From Deltaproteobacteria bacterium HGW-Deltaproteobacteria-4 (GTDB lineage Bacteria; Desulfobacterota; Desulfuromonadia; Desulfuromonadales; UBA2197), in the NCBI GenBank assembly GCA_002841765.1, contig PHAV01000012.1, forward strand, positions 1 through 64,000: a stretch of DNA of 64,000 bases. Direction: 5' to 3'. The translations under genes were made by a program, and so were the position numbers. Positions 42,176-51,820 of this stretch are shown piece by piece. Below the pieces are notes generated by a model. It made no database searches, was not told the DNA's origin, and saw only the letters and a list, made by a program, of their open reading frames with translations. Positions within the stretch are counted from its first letter, which is position 1, and every line of letters begins with the position of its first letter.

Positions 42176-43615
42176 CTAGTCCCCCTTTTTCGCGACAATG
42201 CCCAGGGTCTGAATCTTTTTGCGCAAGGTATTGCGATTGATGCCGAGAATCTCGGCAGCGCGCACCTGGTTCCAGCGCGTCGTTTCGAGGATCAGGGTCA
42301 ACAGGGGACGCTCCATCTGGTGCAGGACCATGTCATAGAGATTGTTGAGTTCGTTGACTTCCATCTGCCCGAGGGAGATGCGCAGCTTGTTGGCGATGAG
42401 AGTTTCGAGGGAATCGCCACGATTACTTGCGGTCGACGAACCCTTGCTCAACTGCGGAAAGTCTGAAGCGGTGAGGATCGGATCCGGGGAGAGGATCGAG
42501 GCGCGCTGGATGGTGTTTTCCAACTCCCGCACATTCCCCGGCCAGTCATGGCGTTTAAGAAGTTTCAGGGCCGATTCATCGCAACTGCTGGTCGTTACGC
42601 CGAATTCACTGCGCGCCCGGCCGAGGAAGAAGTCAACGAGCAGGGGGATATCCTCTTTACGCTCACGCAGCGGCGGCAGATGAATCGGCACGACATTAAG
42701 ACGGTAGAAGAGATCTTCACGGAACTCTTTGGCCGCGACCTTCTCTTCAAGATTCATATTAGTGGCAGCAATGATGCGGACATCAATGCGGATGGTCGAC
42801 GAACCACCGGTGCGGGTAACCTCCTTCTCCTGCAGGACGCGCAACAGCTTGGCCTGAAGATCGAGGGCCATGTCGCCAATTTCGTCGAGGAAGATCGTTC
42901 CGCCATTGGCCTGCTCGAACTTGCCGGCCTTGCGTTCATGGGCGCCGGTAAAGGAGCCCTTTTCATGGCCGAAGAGTTCACTTTCGAGGAGTTCGCGGGG
43001 GATCGCCGCACAATTCAGGGCGATAAAGGGGTTGTCGAGGCGGTTGCTGTTGGCATGGATGGCGCGGGCGACGAGCTCCTTGCCGGTGCCGGATTCACCG
43101 GTGATGAGGATGGTGGCATCGGAGGGGGCAATGCGGCCGATGAGCTTGAAGAGTTCCTGCATCGCCTTGCCGTTGCCGATCAGCGGTCGCTCACTACGCT
43201 GCCGCTCGCGTAATTCCCCTTTTAATCGAACCACTTCATCAGTAGTAATGATCGCCTTTTGTGCCCGCAACACGATCGCTTCAAGAAGATCAAGGTCAAA
43301 GGGTTTGGGGAGATAGTCGTAGGCGCCGCGCTTCATCGCTTCGATAGCATTCTTCATCGACGATTCAGCGGTCATGATCACCACCGGCATGCCGGGGCGT
43401 TCATTCTGCAGGGTCGTGAGGAGATCGAGTCCGTTGATCCCCGGCATCTTGATGTCGAGAACGGCGAGATCATGCTGGTAGCGGCGCGAAAGCTCGAGAG
43501 CTTCTGATCCGTTGCTGGCGAGATCGACGGTAAAACCTTTTTTGCCGAGGGATTTGGAAAGGACCCAGCGGATACTCTCTTCATCGTCAGCGACGAGGAT
43601 ACGATTGATTGGCAT
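42176..43615 (-). CDS. ntrC: NtrC-type sigma-54-dependent response regulator
   Basis: The 479-residue protein has a receiver domain (about 1-120; acidic DDEES and phosphorylated Asp in DLAVLDIKMPG), a sigma-54 AAA+ domain (Walker A GESGTGKE; the sigma-54 contact loop reads GSFTGA rather than GAFTGA) and a C-terminal Fis-type helix-turn-helix ending NRNTLRKKIQTLG. The ATG at 43615 has a GGGGG tract upstream. It follows ntrB after a 171-bp gap that holds REP-like hairpins. The target genes are not in view. Confidence 0.92.
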   Translation of the reverse strand: MPINRILVADDEESIRWVLSKSLGKKGFTVDLASNGSEALELSRRYQHDLAVLDIKMPGINGLDLLTTLQNERPGMPVVIMTAESSMKNAIEAMKRGAYDYLPKPFDLDLLEAIVLRAQKAIITTDEVVRLKGELRERQRSERPLIGNGKAMQELFKLIGRIAPSDATILITGESGTGKELVARAIHANSNRLDNPFIALNCAAIPRELLESELFGHEKGSFTGAHERKAGKFEQANGGTIFLDEIGDMALDLQAKLLRVLQEKEVTRTGGSSTIRIDVRIIAATNMNLEEKVAAKEFREDLFYRLNVVPIHLPPLRERKEDIPLLVDFFLGRARSEFGVTTSSCDESALKLLKRHDWPGNVRELENTIQRASILSPDPILTASDFPQLSKGSSTASNRGDSLETLIANKLRISLGQMEVNELNNLYDMVLHQMERPLLTLILETTRWNQVRAAEILGINRNTLRKKIQTLGIVAKKGD

Positions 43616-43665
43616 GGTGGAACCCCCTTTGTGCAAAATAACGTTAGCTGAAACAGGAAAACCTT

Positions 43666-43775
43666 CCCTCATCCGCCCCCTAAGGGCACCTTCTCCTGGA
43701 GGGAGAAGGTGCCCTTAGGTTCCAGGCAGCCCCTCTCCCTGTGTTGGGAGAGGGTGGCCGAAGGCCGGGTGAGAG
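43666..43775. repeat. REP-like double hairpin between ntrB and ntrC
   Basis: A perfect 18-bp inverted repeat (43679-43696 and 43702-43719, 5-base loop) is followed by a 9-bp pair CCCTCTCCC (43731-43739) and GGGAGAGGG (43746-43754), then GGCCGAAGGCC (43756-43766) and a CGGGTGAGAG end that complements the CCCTCATCCG start. This is the layout of extragenic palindromic repeats (REP/BIME). It could also limit ntrC expression or stabilise mRNA. Confidence 0.7.
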
Positions 43776-43786
43776 AATAAGTATGT

Positions 43787-44890
43787 TCAACGCAGTAACG
43801 GCAGCGAAATAATAATCGAGGTGCCGCTGCCGGGGACGCTCTCGATGCGGATCAGGCCGCGATGTTCATCGACGATCTTCTGGCAGACTGCCAGGCCGAG
43901 CCCGGTCCCCCGCTCTTTGGTCGTATGAAAAGGGGTGAAGATGTGTTCGAGCTCTTCAGCGCTCATCCCCCGGCCGGTGTCGCGGATTTCAATCTGCACC
44001 ATCGGCGTCGAGCGACTGCCGGGACGGAGCATGTGCATGTTGGTGTCGACGCGGCAGATCGTCGTCACCCGTCCAACCTTGTCGATGGCTTCGGCGCCAT
44101 TTTTGATCAGGTTGAGAAAGAGTCTGGAGATCAACGCTTCATCGGCAAGGAGCAGCGGCAGGCTCGGATCGACATCAAGGATGAACTCAACGCCGCGACT
44201 GCGATGCTCTTCGCGCTGCAACAAAACAATATCATTGAGAATAGCGTTCAAATGCACCGGCACCATCTGCAAGGGGCGAGGTGCAGCAAGATCCATGAGT
44301 TCGGCGAGGAGATCGCTGATGCGGCTGACTTCGCGAATCATTACCTGGGTATATTCACGCAGATCGTCACGTTCTTCGAGTTCGCGATCAAGCAGTTGCG
44401 CTGCGCCGCGAATCCCGCCGAGCGGATTCTTGATCTCGTGGGCCAGGCCAGCAGCCATGACCCCGGCTACGGCAAGTTGATCACTGCGCCGGACCGCGTC
44501 TTCCAATTCGCGAATACGGGACAGGTCGCGGAGGATGACGATGGCGCCGTTCAGTTCACCGGCATGACTGAAGAGGGGGAGGGCTGAGGCACTCACCGGC
44601 AAAGGCAGGCCGATGGGACGGCGCAGCAGAATGTTTTCGTAATCGGAGAAAGAGCGTCCTTCTTCGAGGGCGGCGCGGACCAGGGTCAACAGCCCTTCAT
44701 GACCGGCAAAGAGTTCGGAGAGGGTTCTCCCGAGTGCCTGGCGTTCCGAGATGGCGGTGAGATTTTCAGCTGCGGCGTTAAAGAGAGTGATGCGCGATTG
44801 CCGATCGACGGCAAAGACCGCCCGGTCGATATTCTCCATGACCTGGATATAAAGCTCGGGATCCCGCTGCCGGGGATGGTGACTGCTCAT
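43787..44890 (-). CDS. ntrB: NtrB-type sensor histidine kinase
   Basis: The 367-residue cytosolic protein has a PAS domain (about 12-120), the phospho-acceptor motif GLAHEIKNPLGGIRGAAQLL with its His, an N-box NLIKNGAEAID and an ATP lid DTGRGM. It has no membrane segments. It is the kinase partner of the response regulator encoded next. Its start overlaps the end of the dus gene. Confidence 0.9.
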   Translation of the reverse strand: MSSHHPRQRDPELYIQVMENIDRAVFAVDRQSRITLFNAAAENLTAISERQALGRTLSELFAGHEGLLTLVRAALEEGRSFSDYENILLRRPIGLPLPVSASALPLFSHAGELNGAIVILRDLSRIRELEDAVRRSDQLAVAGVMAAGLAHEIKNPLGGIRGAAQLLDRELEERDDLREYTQVMIREVSRISDLLAELMDLAAPRPLQMVPVHLNAILNDIVLLQREEHRSRGVEFILDVDPSLPLLLADEALISRLFLNLIKNGAEAIDKVGRVTTICRVDTNMHMLRPGSRSTPMVQIEIRDTGRGMSAEELEHIFTPFHTTKERGTGLGLAVCQKIVDEHRGLIRIESVPGSGTSIIISLPLLR

Positions 44891-45891
44891 GCCGTATGAT
44901 CCTCATCCGCAAAAAAAGCATCGATCAGCGCGCGCATGGTGGAGACCTCTTCGGCACGATTGATCGTTTGGCGAAAAGCAGCGGCACCGGACAGGCCGCG
45001 GGCGTACCAGCAGAGATGTTTCCGCATTTCGCCGAGACTTCGGCGTTCGCCAAGAATCTCCAAAGCAAGTTCGAGGTGGTGGTGCGCGACTTGCGCCCGC
45101 TCAGTCGGGGTCGGTGCCTGCCAGTTTTTGCCCTGCAAACGCGCCGCCAGTTCAGCCAGGAGCCAGGGGTTACCGTAGCCGCCGCGGCCGATCATGATCG
45201 CGTCGCAACCGGTCTCGGTCAGCATGCGCACCCCGTCTTCAGCGGTGAAGATATCGCCGCTGCCGATCACCGGAATCGTCAGGTCCTCTTTGAGCCGGCG
45301 CAGATGCGTCCAGTCCGATAAGCCGGAAAAGCCCTGGCTGCGGGTGCGGGGATGTAGAGTGATGGCATCAACGCCTTCCTCTTGGGCAATCCGGCCGATC
45401 TCCAGAAAATTGATCTGTTCGGCATCCCAGCCGGAGCGGATCTTGACCGTCAAGGGGCCATCCCAGGCCGCGCGCATGGCGGCAATGATGCGGCGAATCT
45501 GCTCCGGTGTTCGCAACAGGGCACTGCCGCCGCCGCCCTTGGTGACTTTGGGGACCGGGCAGCCGAGATTGAGATCGATCAAATCGGCGTGACTCGCAAC
45601 CAGTCGCGCCCCTTGTGCCAGGTATTCGGGATCGCTGCCGAAAAGTTGCACGCCGAGGGGGCGTTCTTCCGGGCGGGAGTCGAGGAGTTCAAAGGTGCGA
45701 TTGCGTCCCTTGGCCCGAACCAGACCGACGGCGCTGACCATTTCAGTAAAGACCAGCGCCGCTCCGGCCGGCTTCATGATCAGCCGATAGGGGAGGTCGG
45801 TAATTCCGGCCATCGGGGCAAGAATAATCGGGTTTTTCAGTTGGAGTCCGCGAATTTTCATGAGGTCTTCTGCATAATTTTTGTGCATCAT
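44887..45891 (-). CDS. dusB: tRNA-dihydrouridine synthase (DusB type)
   Basis: The enzyme has an FMN-binding barrel with APMAGITDLPYR at its start, NLGCPVPKVTKGGGGSALL with the catalytic Cys, and HPRTRSQGFSG. It reduces uridines in tRNA. The ATG at 45891 has GGAGGG 9 bases upstream; the later ATG at 45861 matches the usual N-terminus but lacks a clear Shine-Dalgarno. In many proteobacteria dus precedes ntr genes, as here. Confidence 0.92.
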   Translation of the reverse strand: MMHKNYAEDLMKIRGLQLKNPIILAPMAGITDLPYRLIMKPAGAALVFTEMVSAVGLVRAKGRNRTFELLDSRPEERPLGVQLFGSDPEYLAQGARLVASHADLIDLNLGCPVPKVTKGGGGSALLRTPEQIRRIIAAMRAAWDGPLTVKIRSGWDAEQINFLEIGRIAQEEGVDAITLHPRTRSQGFSGLSDWTHLRRLKEDLTIPVIGSGDIFTAEDGVRMLTETGCDAIMIGRGGYGNPWLLAELAARLQGKNWQAPTPTERAQVAHHHLELALEILGERRSLGEMRKHLCWYARGLSGAAAFRQTINRAEEVSTMRALIDAFFADEDHTA

Positions 45892-45939
45892 ACCGATCCG
45901 CCCTCCGGAGTGCAACGACAAATTTTCTTTACGACTTGC

Positions 45940-46980
45940 TTATTTGTCGCCGGTTAAAACTCCCTGAGGCAGCTGCATGGTGACGCAGTGCAGGGAACCG
46001 TGCTGGAGAATCAGGGGGGAGCAGTCGATTCCGATAATTTTACGGTCAGGGAAGGCCTGGGCGATGACATTCAGGGCGGTTTCATCTTGAGCACAATTAT
46101 AGGTCGGGACGAGGACGGCACCGTTGATGATCAGGAAGTTGGCGTAGGTTGCCGGCAGGCGCTCGTTGCTCGGACCGTAGCATGCTTGCGGCCAGGGGAG
46201 GGGGAGGAGACGGTAGGGGCGGTCGTCGGCGGTGCGGAAGGAGCGGAGTTGTTCCCTCATGCGTTGCAATGCTGCATAGTGTTCGTCTCCGGGATCGTCA
46301 CAGAAGACGTAAGCGATGGTGTCATTCGGACAGAGCCGGGCCAGGGTGTCGATGTGCGAATCGGTATCGTCGCCGACGAGATACCCATGCTCAAGCCAAA
46401 GGAAGCGCTGAGCGCCGAGTAATTGCCCGAGTTGCGCTTCAATCTCCCTTTGCTGCAGATGGGGATTGCGATTAGGATTGAGGAGGCATTCCGAGGTGGT
46501 GAGGATGGTGCCGGCGCCATCACTTTCGATGGCGCCCCCTTCGAGGATGAGGCCGACGACCTGCGGATGATTCTTGCCGAAGAGCCCGGCTTCTACGAGG
46601 CGGCGGGTGATCTGGTTGTCGTGATTGGCGGCGAATTTCAGTCCCCAGCCATTGAAACCGAAGTCGAGGAGGCGGAGACGATCTTCTTCCACGACGGTGA
46701 TCGGTCCGAAATCACGGCTCCAGGTATCGTTGGTCGGCAGGTTGAACAAGGTCACCTGTTGCGGGTTGCCCCCGGCGGCAACGATGGACGGCAGAATTAA
46801 TTCGCTCTCCGGTGCGACAATCACTACCCGTTCATAATGGCTGATGGCGGCGGCAATGGCAGCAAAGACCGGTTCGACCTTGTCGAGATCGTCACTCCAG
46901 TCGCTGTCAGCGTGCGGCCAACTGAGGAGGACACCGTCCTGTTCTTCCCATTCGGCCGGGAGTCTTCGGTTTGTCATCAT
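45940..46980 (-). CDS. aguA: Agmatine deiminase
   Basis: The 346-residue enzyme has the family motifs WSRDFGP, LEGGAIESDG, SHIDTLARL and the C-terminal HCVTMQLP with the catalytic Cys. It turns agmatine into N-carbamoylputrescine for polyamine synthesis. The ATG at 46980 overlaps the upstream stop by one base (TAATG) and has AAAGGA 5 bases before it. No N-carbamoylputrescine amidase gene is visible nearby. Confidence 0.92.
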   Translation of the reverse strand: MMTNRRLPAEWEEQDGVLLSWPHADSDWSDDLDKVEPVFAAIAAAISHYERVVIVAPESELILPSIVAAGGNPQQVTLFNLPTNDTWSRDFGPITVVEEDRLRLLDFGFNGWGLKFAANHDNQITRRLVEAGLFGKNHPQVVGLILEGGAIESDGAGTILTTSECLLNPNRNPHLQQREIEAQLGQLLGAQRFLWLEHGYLVGDDTDSHIDTLARLCPNDTIAYVFCDDPGDEHYAALQRMREQLRSFRTADDRPYRLLPLPWPQACYGPSNERLPATYANFLIINGAVLVPTYNCAQDETALNVIAQAFPDRKIIGIDCSPLILQHGSLHCVTMQLPQGVLTGDK

Positions 46981-49097
46981 TATATTCCTTTGTCCCATTC
47001 AATGGGATCCATTGGTCGGGGAGCTTGGACGGGGAGGAGGACGATCATTTTCTCCCCGACAACTTGTGGAGAAAAAAGCGCGAGTAGTTCAGCTTCTACG
47101 TCCATTCCCGCCGGGGCAAGCAAGGGCAGGGGGAGAGGGAAGATGTTAAGATGTTTGACGCCGATTTGCTGACTGACGAGAAGTCCCCAGACGGTCCGAC
47201 CGTCGGCGAGACGGCGACCGAGGTCCCAGACCAGCAGAGAGCGTAAAGCCGCCGGGTCAGTCTCTGCCTCGGCGCGCACAAAGCTGAAATCCTGTCGCTG
47301 CCCCTCGACCAGTAGAGGAATGATCGTCGCTTCGTGCTGGCCTCGACCCTGGAGGAGATCGGCAAAAAGGGTTTTAAAACCGGCTAGTCCGACCTGTGTT
47401 GCCGGCCGCCATCCCGCCGCGAGCAGGCGCTGTTGCAGGGCAGTTTCATCTGCTACGACGATGAGGTTCAAGGGCCGTTGCGGATGTCCCCACAGGTTTT
47501 GCGTTGTTCGCGGCAGATCGGCAGAAAGTTCCGGGCTATCGGCAAGAGAGATGATTATGTGTTGTGCTTCGGCGCGATCCAGTGAGATGGCGCGCAGGTA
47601 GGGCCCAATCGAAGCGCTGACCATCACCGCTGTCACAATGACCGCTGGCAGTAAGAGCGTCAGACGGGTACTCAAGGTAAAATTGAAGGGTCGCCACCCC
47701 CGTTGCAGGCCGAAGCCACCATAACGAAAGCGGGTTTCACAGAGGGTGATCAGAAAGGTGAGCCACAAAGCGGCCAGAGTAAAGCCGGCCAAAACGTCGC
47801 TGGTCCAGTGCAGTCCCAGGTAGATACGGCTGAAGCCGACCAGAAGGACGACAAAACTGCCCAAAAAGACGAGCCCGATCCGCGCTCGCCAGTTGCGGGT
47901 CGTGCCGATAAGGAAATAGACGACCAGTCCGTAAAAGAGGAGGGCCGAAAAAGCATGGCCGCTGGGGAAGCTGGCACCGATCGTATCGAGGCCGGGAAAG
48001 AGCGGAAGCGGTCGGGACCGGGCAAAGATTTCCTTGGTCAGGAACACAAAGAGTTCGCCACCGACCAAGCCGAAGAACAGAATCAGTGCCGAAAAATCAC
48101 GATTATTGATGATTAAGGTAAAGAGAGCAAAAGCGCCAAGAATGATCATCGCCTGGCTGCTGCCGATCCAGGTCAGCGCGGCAAAGAAGAGGTCGGTCCA
48201 GGGGTGATGGAAAATCGCCAGAAAATCGTAAAGCTGCTGGTCGAGATGGGTCAGGCCGCGGCTCACATGGATACCACGACCGAACCAGGCAAAGAGGGCC
48301 GCCAGGAAAGTACTGATGGTCAAGCCGACAGTCAGACAGATGCCGCTGGCATGTTCGGTGGTAAAGCGTTGGCAGAGAAAATGCCAAAGGTGGGGATGGC
48401 GGCGGCAGGCGGATTGAAAAGCCGGAGTACTCAGCAAATCTTGCCAGCGGGCGGCAATTGTTTCTCCGATTTGGCGACCAAGCTTGCCGAGCCAGGGGAT
48501 GAGATAACGCCAGAGGAGAGCGTTGAGAATAAAGAGGACGGCGAGGAGGAGGATCAACAGGCTGAAGCGGCCGCTCCAGACCTGGACCATCTGCCAGCTG
48601 GCGCCACAGAGATAGCCGAGGCCGGGGTAAATGATCCCCCAAAGTATACCGCTGACTAGCGCATAGAGAGTAAAGGCGAAAGGATTCATCCGCGCACTGC
48701 CGGCGATGAAGGGGATGAACGGCCGTAAAAATCCGACGAAGCGGCCGATAAAGACACTTTTGCCGCCATGCATGGCAAAATAGAGTTGCGCCTTGTTGAG
48801 GAGGTTTGCACGGCGTTTGAACCAGGGACGCTGCATGATCGCGCCTCCGGCCCGGGCGCCGATGAGATAACTGATCAGATCTCCGGCGATGGCGCCGACT
48901 ATATAGACACTGGCGAGAATGACAAAATCCCCCTTGCCGTTGGCAGCGAGAAAGCCGGTAAAGACGATAAGGACGCTCCCCGGACAGATGATGCCGATGA
49001 AGGCCAGCGACTCGACAAAGGCCAACAGACCGAGGAGGCTGTAATAGAGCCCGCCGATCGGAATCCAGTTGGTGAAATTGTTAATCCAGCCTTCCAT
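46980..49097 (-). CDS. DedA-PAP2-LssY fusion protein, copy 1
   Basis: The 705-residue membrane protein has an N-terminal DedA/VTT domain (about 1-200; FIGRFVGFLRPFIPFIAGSARM), a PAP2 phosphatase domain (about 265-450) with all three motifs (KEIFARSRP, PSGH, SRIYLGLHWTSD) and a C-terminal LssY-like region (about 540-700). It may move and dephosphorylate undecaprenyl or phosphatidyl phosphates. It is one of two tandem paralogues, 51 bases apart, upstream of the agmatine deiminase gene. Confidence 0.88.
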   Translation of the reverse strand: MEGWINNFTNWIPIGGLYYSLLGLLAFVESLAFIGIICPGSVLIVFTGFLAANGKGDFVILASVYIVGAIAGDLISYLIGARAGGAIMQRPWFKRRANLLNKAQLYFAMHGGKSVFIGRFVGFLRPFIPFIAGSARMNPFAFTLYALVSGILWGIIYPGLGYLCGASWQMVQVWSGRFSLLILLLAVLFILNALLWRYLIPWLGKLGRQIGETIAARWQDLLSTPAFQSACRRHPHLWHFLCQRFTTEHASGICLTVGLTISTFLAALFAWFGRGIHVSRGLTHLDQQLYDFLAIFHHPWTDLFFAALTWIGSSQAMIILGAFALFTLIINNRDFSALILFFGLVGGELFVFLTKEIFARSRPLPLFPGLDTIGASFPSGHAFSALLFYGLVVYFLIGTTRNWRARIGLVFLGSFVVLLVGFSRIYLGLHWTSDVLAGFTLAALWLTFLITLCETRFRYGGFGLQRGWRPFNFTLSTRLTLLLPAVIVTAVMVSASIGPYLRAISLDRAEAQHIIISLADSPELSADLPRTTQNLWGHPQRPLNLIVVADETALQQRLLAAGWRPATQVGLAGFKTLFADLLQGRGQHEATIIPLLVEGQRQDFSFVRAEAETDPAALRSLLVWDLGRRLADGRTVWGLLVSQQIGVKHLNIFPLPLPLLAPAGMDVEAELLALFSPQVVGEKMIVLLPVQAPRPMDPIEWDKGI

Positions 49098-49148
49098 AAC
49101 AAAGCGATCCTTGAGTCAAGTTAAATGGCAAAGTGTACATGCCAGCGT

Positions 49149-51248
49149 TCAAAAAAAGTGGGCAGGGGGAACTGGATCCCCTTGGCTGGGGAGGAGGACG
49201 ATCATTTGCCCGTCGGCAGCCTGTGAAGAGAAATGTGCCCGAAGTTCAGCTTCTTCGCCCGTCCCCACCGGGGCAATGAGGGGCAGAGGAAGAGGAAAGA
49301 CATTGAGATGTTTGACGCCGATTTGCTGACTGACAAGAAATCCCCAGGCAATCCGCCCGTCTTCGAGACGGAGCCCCAGATCCCAGACCAAAAGAGAACG
49401 CAGCGAAGTCGGTTCAGTCACTGACGCAGCCTGCACAAAGCTGAAATCCTGCCGCTGCCCCTCGACCAGCAGAGGAACGATCGTCGCTTCATGCTGGGTA
49501 CGACCATGCAAAAGATCGGCGAAAAGAGTTTTAAAGCCGGCAAGACCGACCTGTGTTGCCGGTCGCCACCCTGCCGCGAGCAGGCGCTGTTGCACTGCGG
49601 CTTCTTCAGCAACGACGATCAGGCTCAAAGGTCGCTGCGGATGCCCCCATAGGTCTTGCGTCGTTCGCGGCAGGTCGGTAATCAGGCTGGCTAACGACAC
49701 GGTCTGCTGCAATCGGCCGGCGCGACCGAGTGAGATGGAGCGCAGATACGGATCAATGAGGACGAAAATCATTCCTGTCGCTATCAACGCCGCCGGAATC
49801 ATCAGAAAGAGACGGGTGCGCCGCGAGAATTTGAAAGGTCGTATGCCGTGCTCCAGGCCAAACCCCCCATAACGAAAACGTGCTTCGCACAAGGTGATCA
49901 AAAAAGTCAGCCACAGTGCCGCCAGAGTAAAGCCGGCAAGAACATCGCTGAGCCAGTGGACGCCGAGATAAATACGGCTGAAACCGACAAGGAGAACGAT
50001 AAAACTGCCAAAAAGAAGGAGGACGATCCGCGCGCCCCGCCAATTACGGGTGCTATCGATGAGGAAATAGACGATCAACCCGTAAAAGAGTAGAGCGGAA
50101 AAAGCATGCACACTGGGGAAGCTGGCGCCAGTAATGACAAGATCTGGAAAGAGCGGAAGTGGCCGGGGGCGGGCAAAGAGTTCTTTGGCCAGGACTGCAA
50201 ATAGTTCGCCGCCGGCCATGCCAAAGATGAGAACCAGGGCGGAAAAATCACGGTTGTTGATGATCAGGGTAAAGAGGGCAAAGGCACCAAGAACAAGCAT
50301 CGCCGGAACACTGCCGAGCCAGGTCAGGGTGGCAAAAAAAACGTCGGTCCAGGGATGGTGCAAAATCGCCAACAGTTCGTAAGTGCGCTGATCGATATGA
50401 GTCAAGTCGTTGGGAAGATGGATGCTGCGCCCGAACCAGGCGAAGAGGGCGGCAAAGAGGGTGCAGACGGTGAGGCCGATGGTGAGAAAGATGCCGGTGG
50501 CGTGTTCAGCGGTAAAGCGTTGACCCAGGAAGTGCCAGAGGCAGGGATGGTTACGGCAAAAGGATTGCACTGCCGGGGTGCCCAGTAATTTTTGCCAATA
50601 CACTGCGATCTTCACCCCGGCCAATTGTAAGGTCTTGCCGAGTAGCGGGAGGAGATAGCGCCAAAGAAGGGCATTGAGAACAAAGAGGGCGGCAAGGAGC
50701 AAGAACAACAAGCTGAAACGGCCGCTCCAGACCTGCACCATCTGCCAGCTCGCGCCAAAGATGTAACCGAGCCCGGGCGAGGTAATCCCCCAGAGGACAG
50801 CACTGACCAGGGCGTACAAGATAAAGGCGTAGGGATTCATCCGGGCACTGCCGGCAATAAAAGGGATGAAGGGGCGCAAAAATCCGACAAAACGGCCGAC
50901 AAAAACGCTCTTTCCCCCGTGTGCGGCAAAGTACAGCTGTCCTTTTTGCAGCAGGTTTTCACGACGTTTAAACCAGGGACGCTGCATGATTGCCCCCCCG
51001 GCCCGGGCCCCGATGACGTAGCTGAGCATGTCGCCGGCGAAACTCCCGATCGCACTGACAATGACAATAGTGACAATATCCCCCTTACCGTTGGCAGCGA
51101 GAAAACCGGCAAAGACAATCAACAGGCCGCCTGGATAAAGGATGCCGATAAAAGCTACGGCATCGACAAAACAAAGGAGTCCGATGATGAAATAATAGAG
51201 TCCACCGATCGGAATCCAGTTGATGAAGTTATTAAGCCAGACTTCCAT
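49149..51248 (-). CDS. DedA-PAP2-LssY fusion protein, copy 2
   Basis: The 699-residue protein has the same domain order as its neighbour and very high similarity throughout. The PAP2 motifs are KELFARPRP, PSVH and SRIYLGVHWLSD. The second motif has Val in place of the conserved Gly (PSGH in copy 1), which may change or weaken phosphatase activity. DedA signature FVGRFVGFLRPFIPFIAG is intact. The pair arose by tandem duplication. Confidence 0.87.
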   Translation of the reverse strand: MEVWLNNFINWIPIGGLYYFIIGLLCFVDAVAFIGILYPGGLLIVFAGFLAANGKGDIVTIVIVSAIGSFAGDMLSYVIGARAGGAIMQRPWFKRRENLLQKGQLYFAAHGGKSVFVGRFVGFLRPFIPFIAGSARMNPYAFILYALVSAVLWGITSPGLGYIFGASWQMVQVWSGRFSLLFLLLAALFVLNALLWRYLLPLLGKTLQLAGVKIAVYWQKLLGTPAVQSFCRNHPCLWHFLGQRFTAEHATGIFLTIGLTVCTLFAALFAWFGRSIHLPNDLTHIDQRTYELLAILHHPWTDVFFATLTWLGSVPAMLVLGAFALFTLIINNRDFSALVLIFGMAGGELFAVLAKELFARPRPLPLFPDLVITGASFPSVHAFSALLFYGLIVYFLIDSTRNWRGARIVLLLFGSFIVLLVGFSRIYLGVHWLSDVLAGFTLAALWLTFLITLCEARFRYGGFGLEHGIRPFKFSRRTRLFLMIPAALIATGMIFVLIDPYLRSISLGRAGRLQQTVSLASLITDLPRTTQDLWGHPQRPLSLIVVAEEAAVQQRLLAAGWRPATQVGLAGFKTLFADLLHGRTQHEATIVPLLVEGQRQDFSFVQAASVTEPTSLRSLLVWDLGLRLEDGRIAWGFLVSQQIGVKHLNVFPLPLPLIAPVGTGEEAELRAHFSSQAADGQMIVLLPSQGDPVPPAHFF

Positions 51249-51271
51249 GGCAAGGGATTCCTTGGATCGGA

Positions 51272-51820
51272 TTAACTGGCAAAGCGTGCCTGCCAGCCTT
51301 CGAAAATGGCGAGATTACCGGCGCCGAAGCGCGCCACACTCTGGCGCACCCGCTCGACTTCTTTTTCACGGGTCAATTCCTGTTCACCCTTGGAAAAGAA
51401 AAGGTCGGCGTAAGCGATGATAATCTCTTCCAGCGTCTCGGGAATCATGTTGCGTAGCGGCAGTGGGAGGTGTTGGTCAAGAATGGCCGCGGCACTGAGG
51501 CCGACGCCGATATGGCGCTCACAAACCAGGGCATGACGGGGCCAGCCTTCAAGTTCAAGGATTTCCCGCCCCTTATAGCCGTGCGCGAGGTAAGGGAGAT
51601 TACCATGGCAACCGATGGCAGGAGCCGCAACAAAGCGGATGCCGATATCATGGAGCAGGGCGGCTTCTTCGATAAAGGGCAGATCGAGTGTTTCACTGTG
51701 GGCAAGGCGGCCTGCCACTGCCAAAGCTTTGTGTGCAACTGCACGACTGTGGGTAAAGAGGATCTCCCGCGCCGGATCGCCGGGGGGATAATATTTTTCC
51801 AGTAAAGGCCAGGGATTCAA
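51272..51820 (-). CDS. HD domain phosphohydrolase
   Basis: The 182-residue protein has the HD motif LLHDIG with a preceding His (FTHSRAVAHKA) and further His residues (CERHIGVG), typical of HD metal-dependent phosphohydrolases such as those related to YqeK or predicted nucleotide hydrolases. It starts at a TTG (51820) that overlaps the mazG stop (TTGA), so the two are translationally linked; both may clean nucleotide pools. Confidence 0.85.
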   Translation of the reverse strand: MNPWPLLEKYYPPGDPAREILFTHSRAVAHKALAVAGRLAHSETLDLPFIEEAALLHDIGIRFVAAPAIGCHGNLPYLAHGYKGREILELEGWPRHALVCERHIGVGLSAAAILDQHLPLPLRNMIPETLEEIIIAYADLFFSKGEQELTREKEVERVRQSVARFGAGNLAIFEGWQARFAS

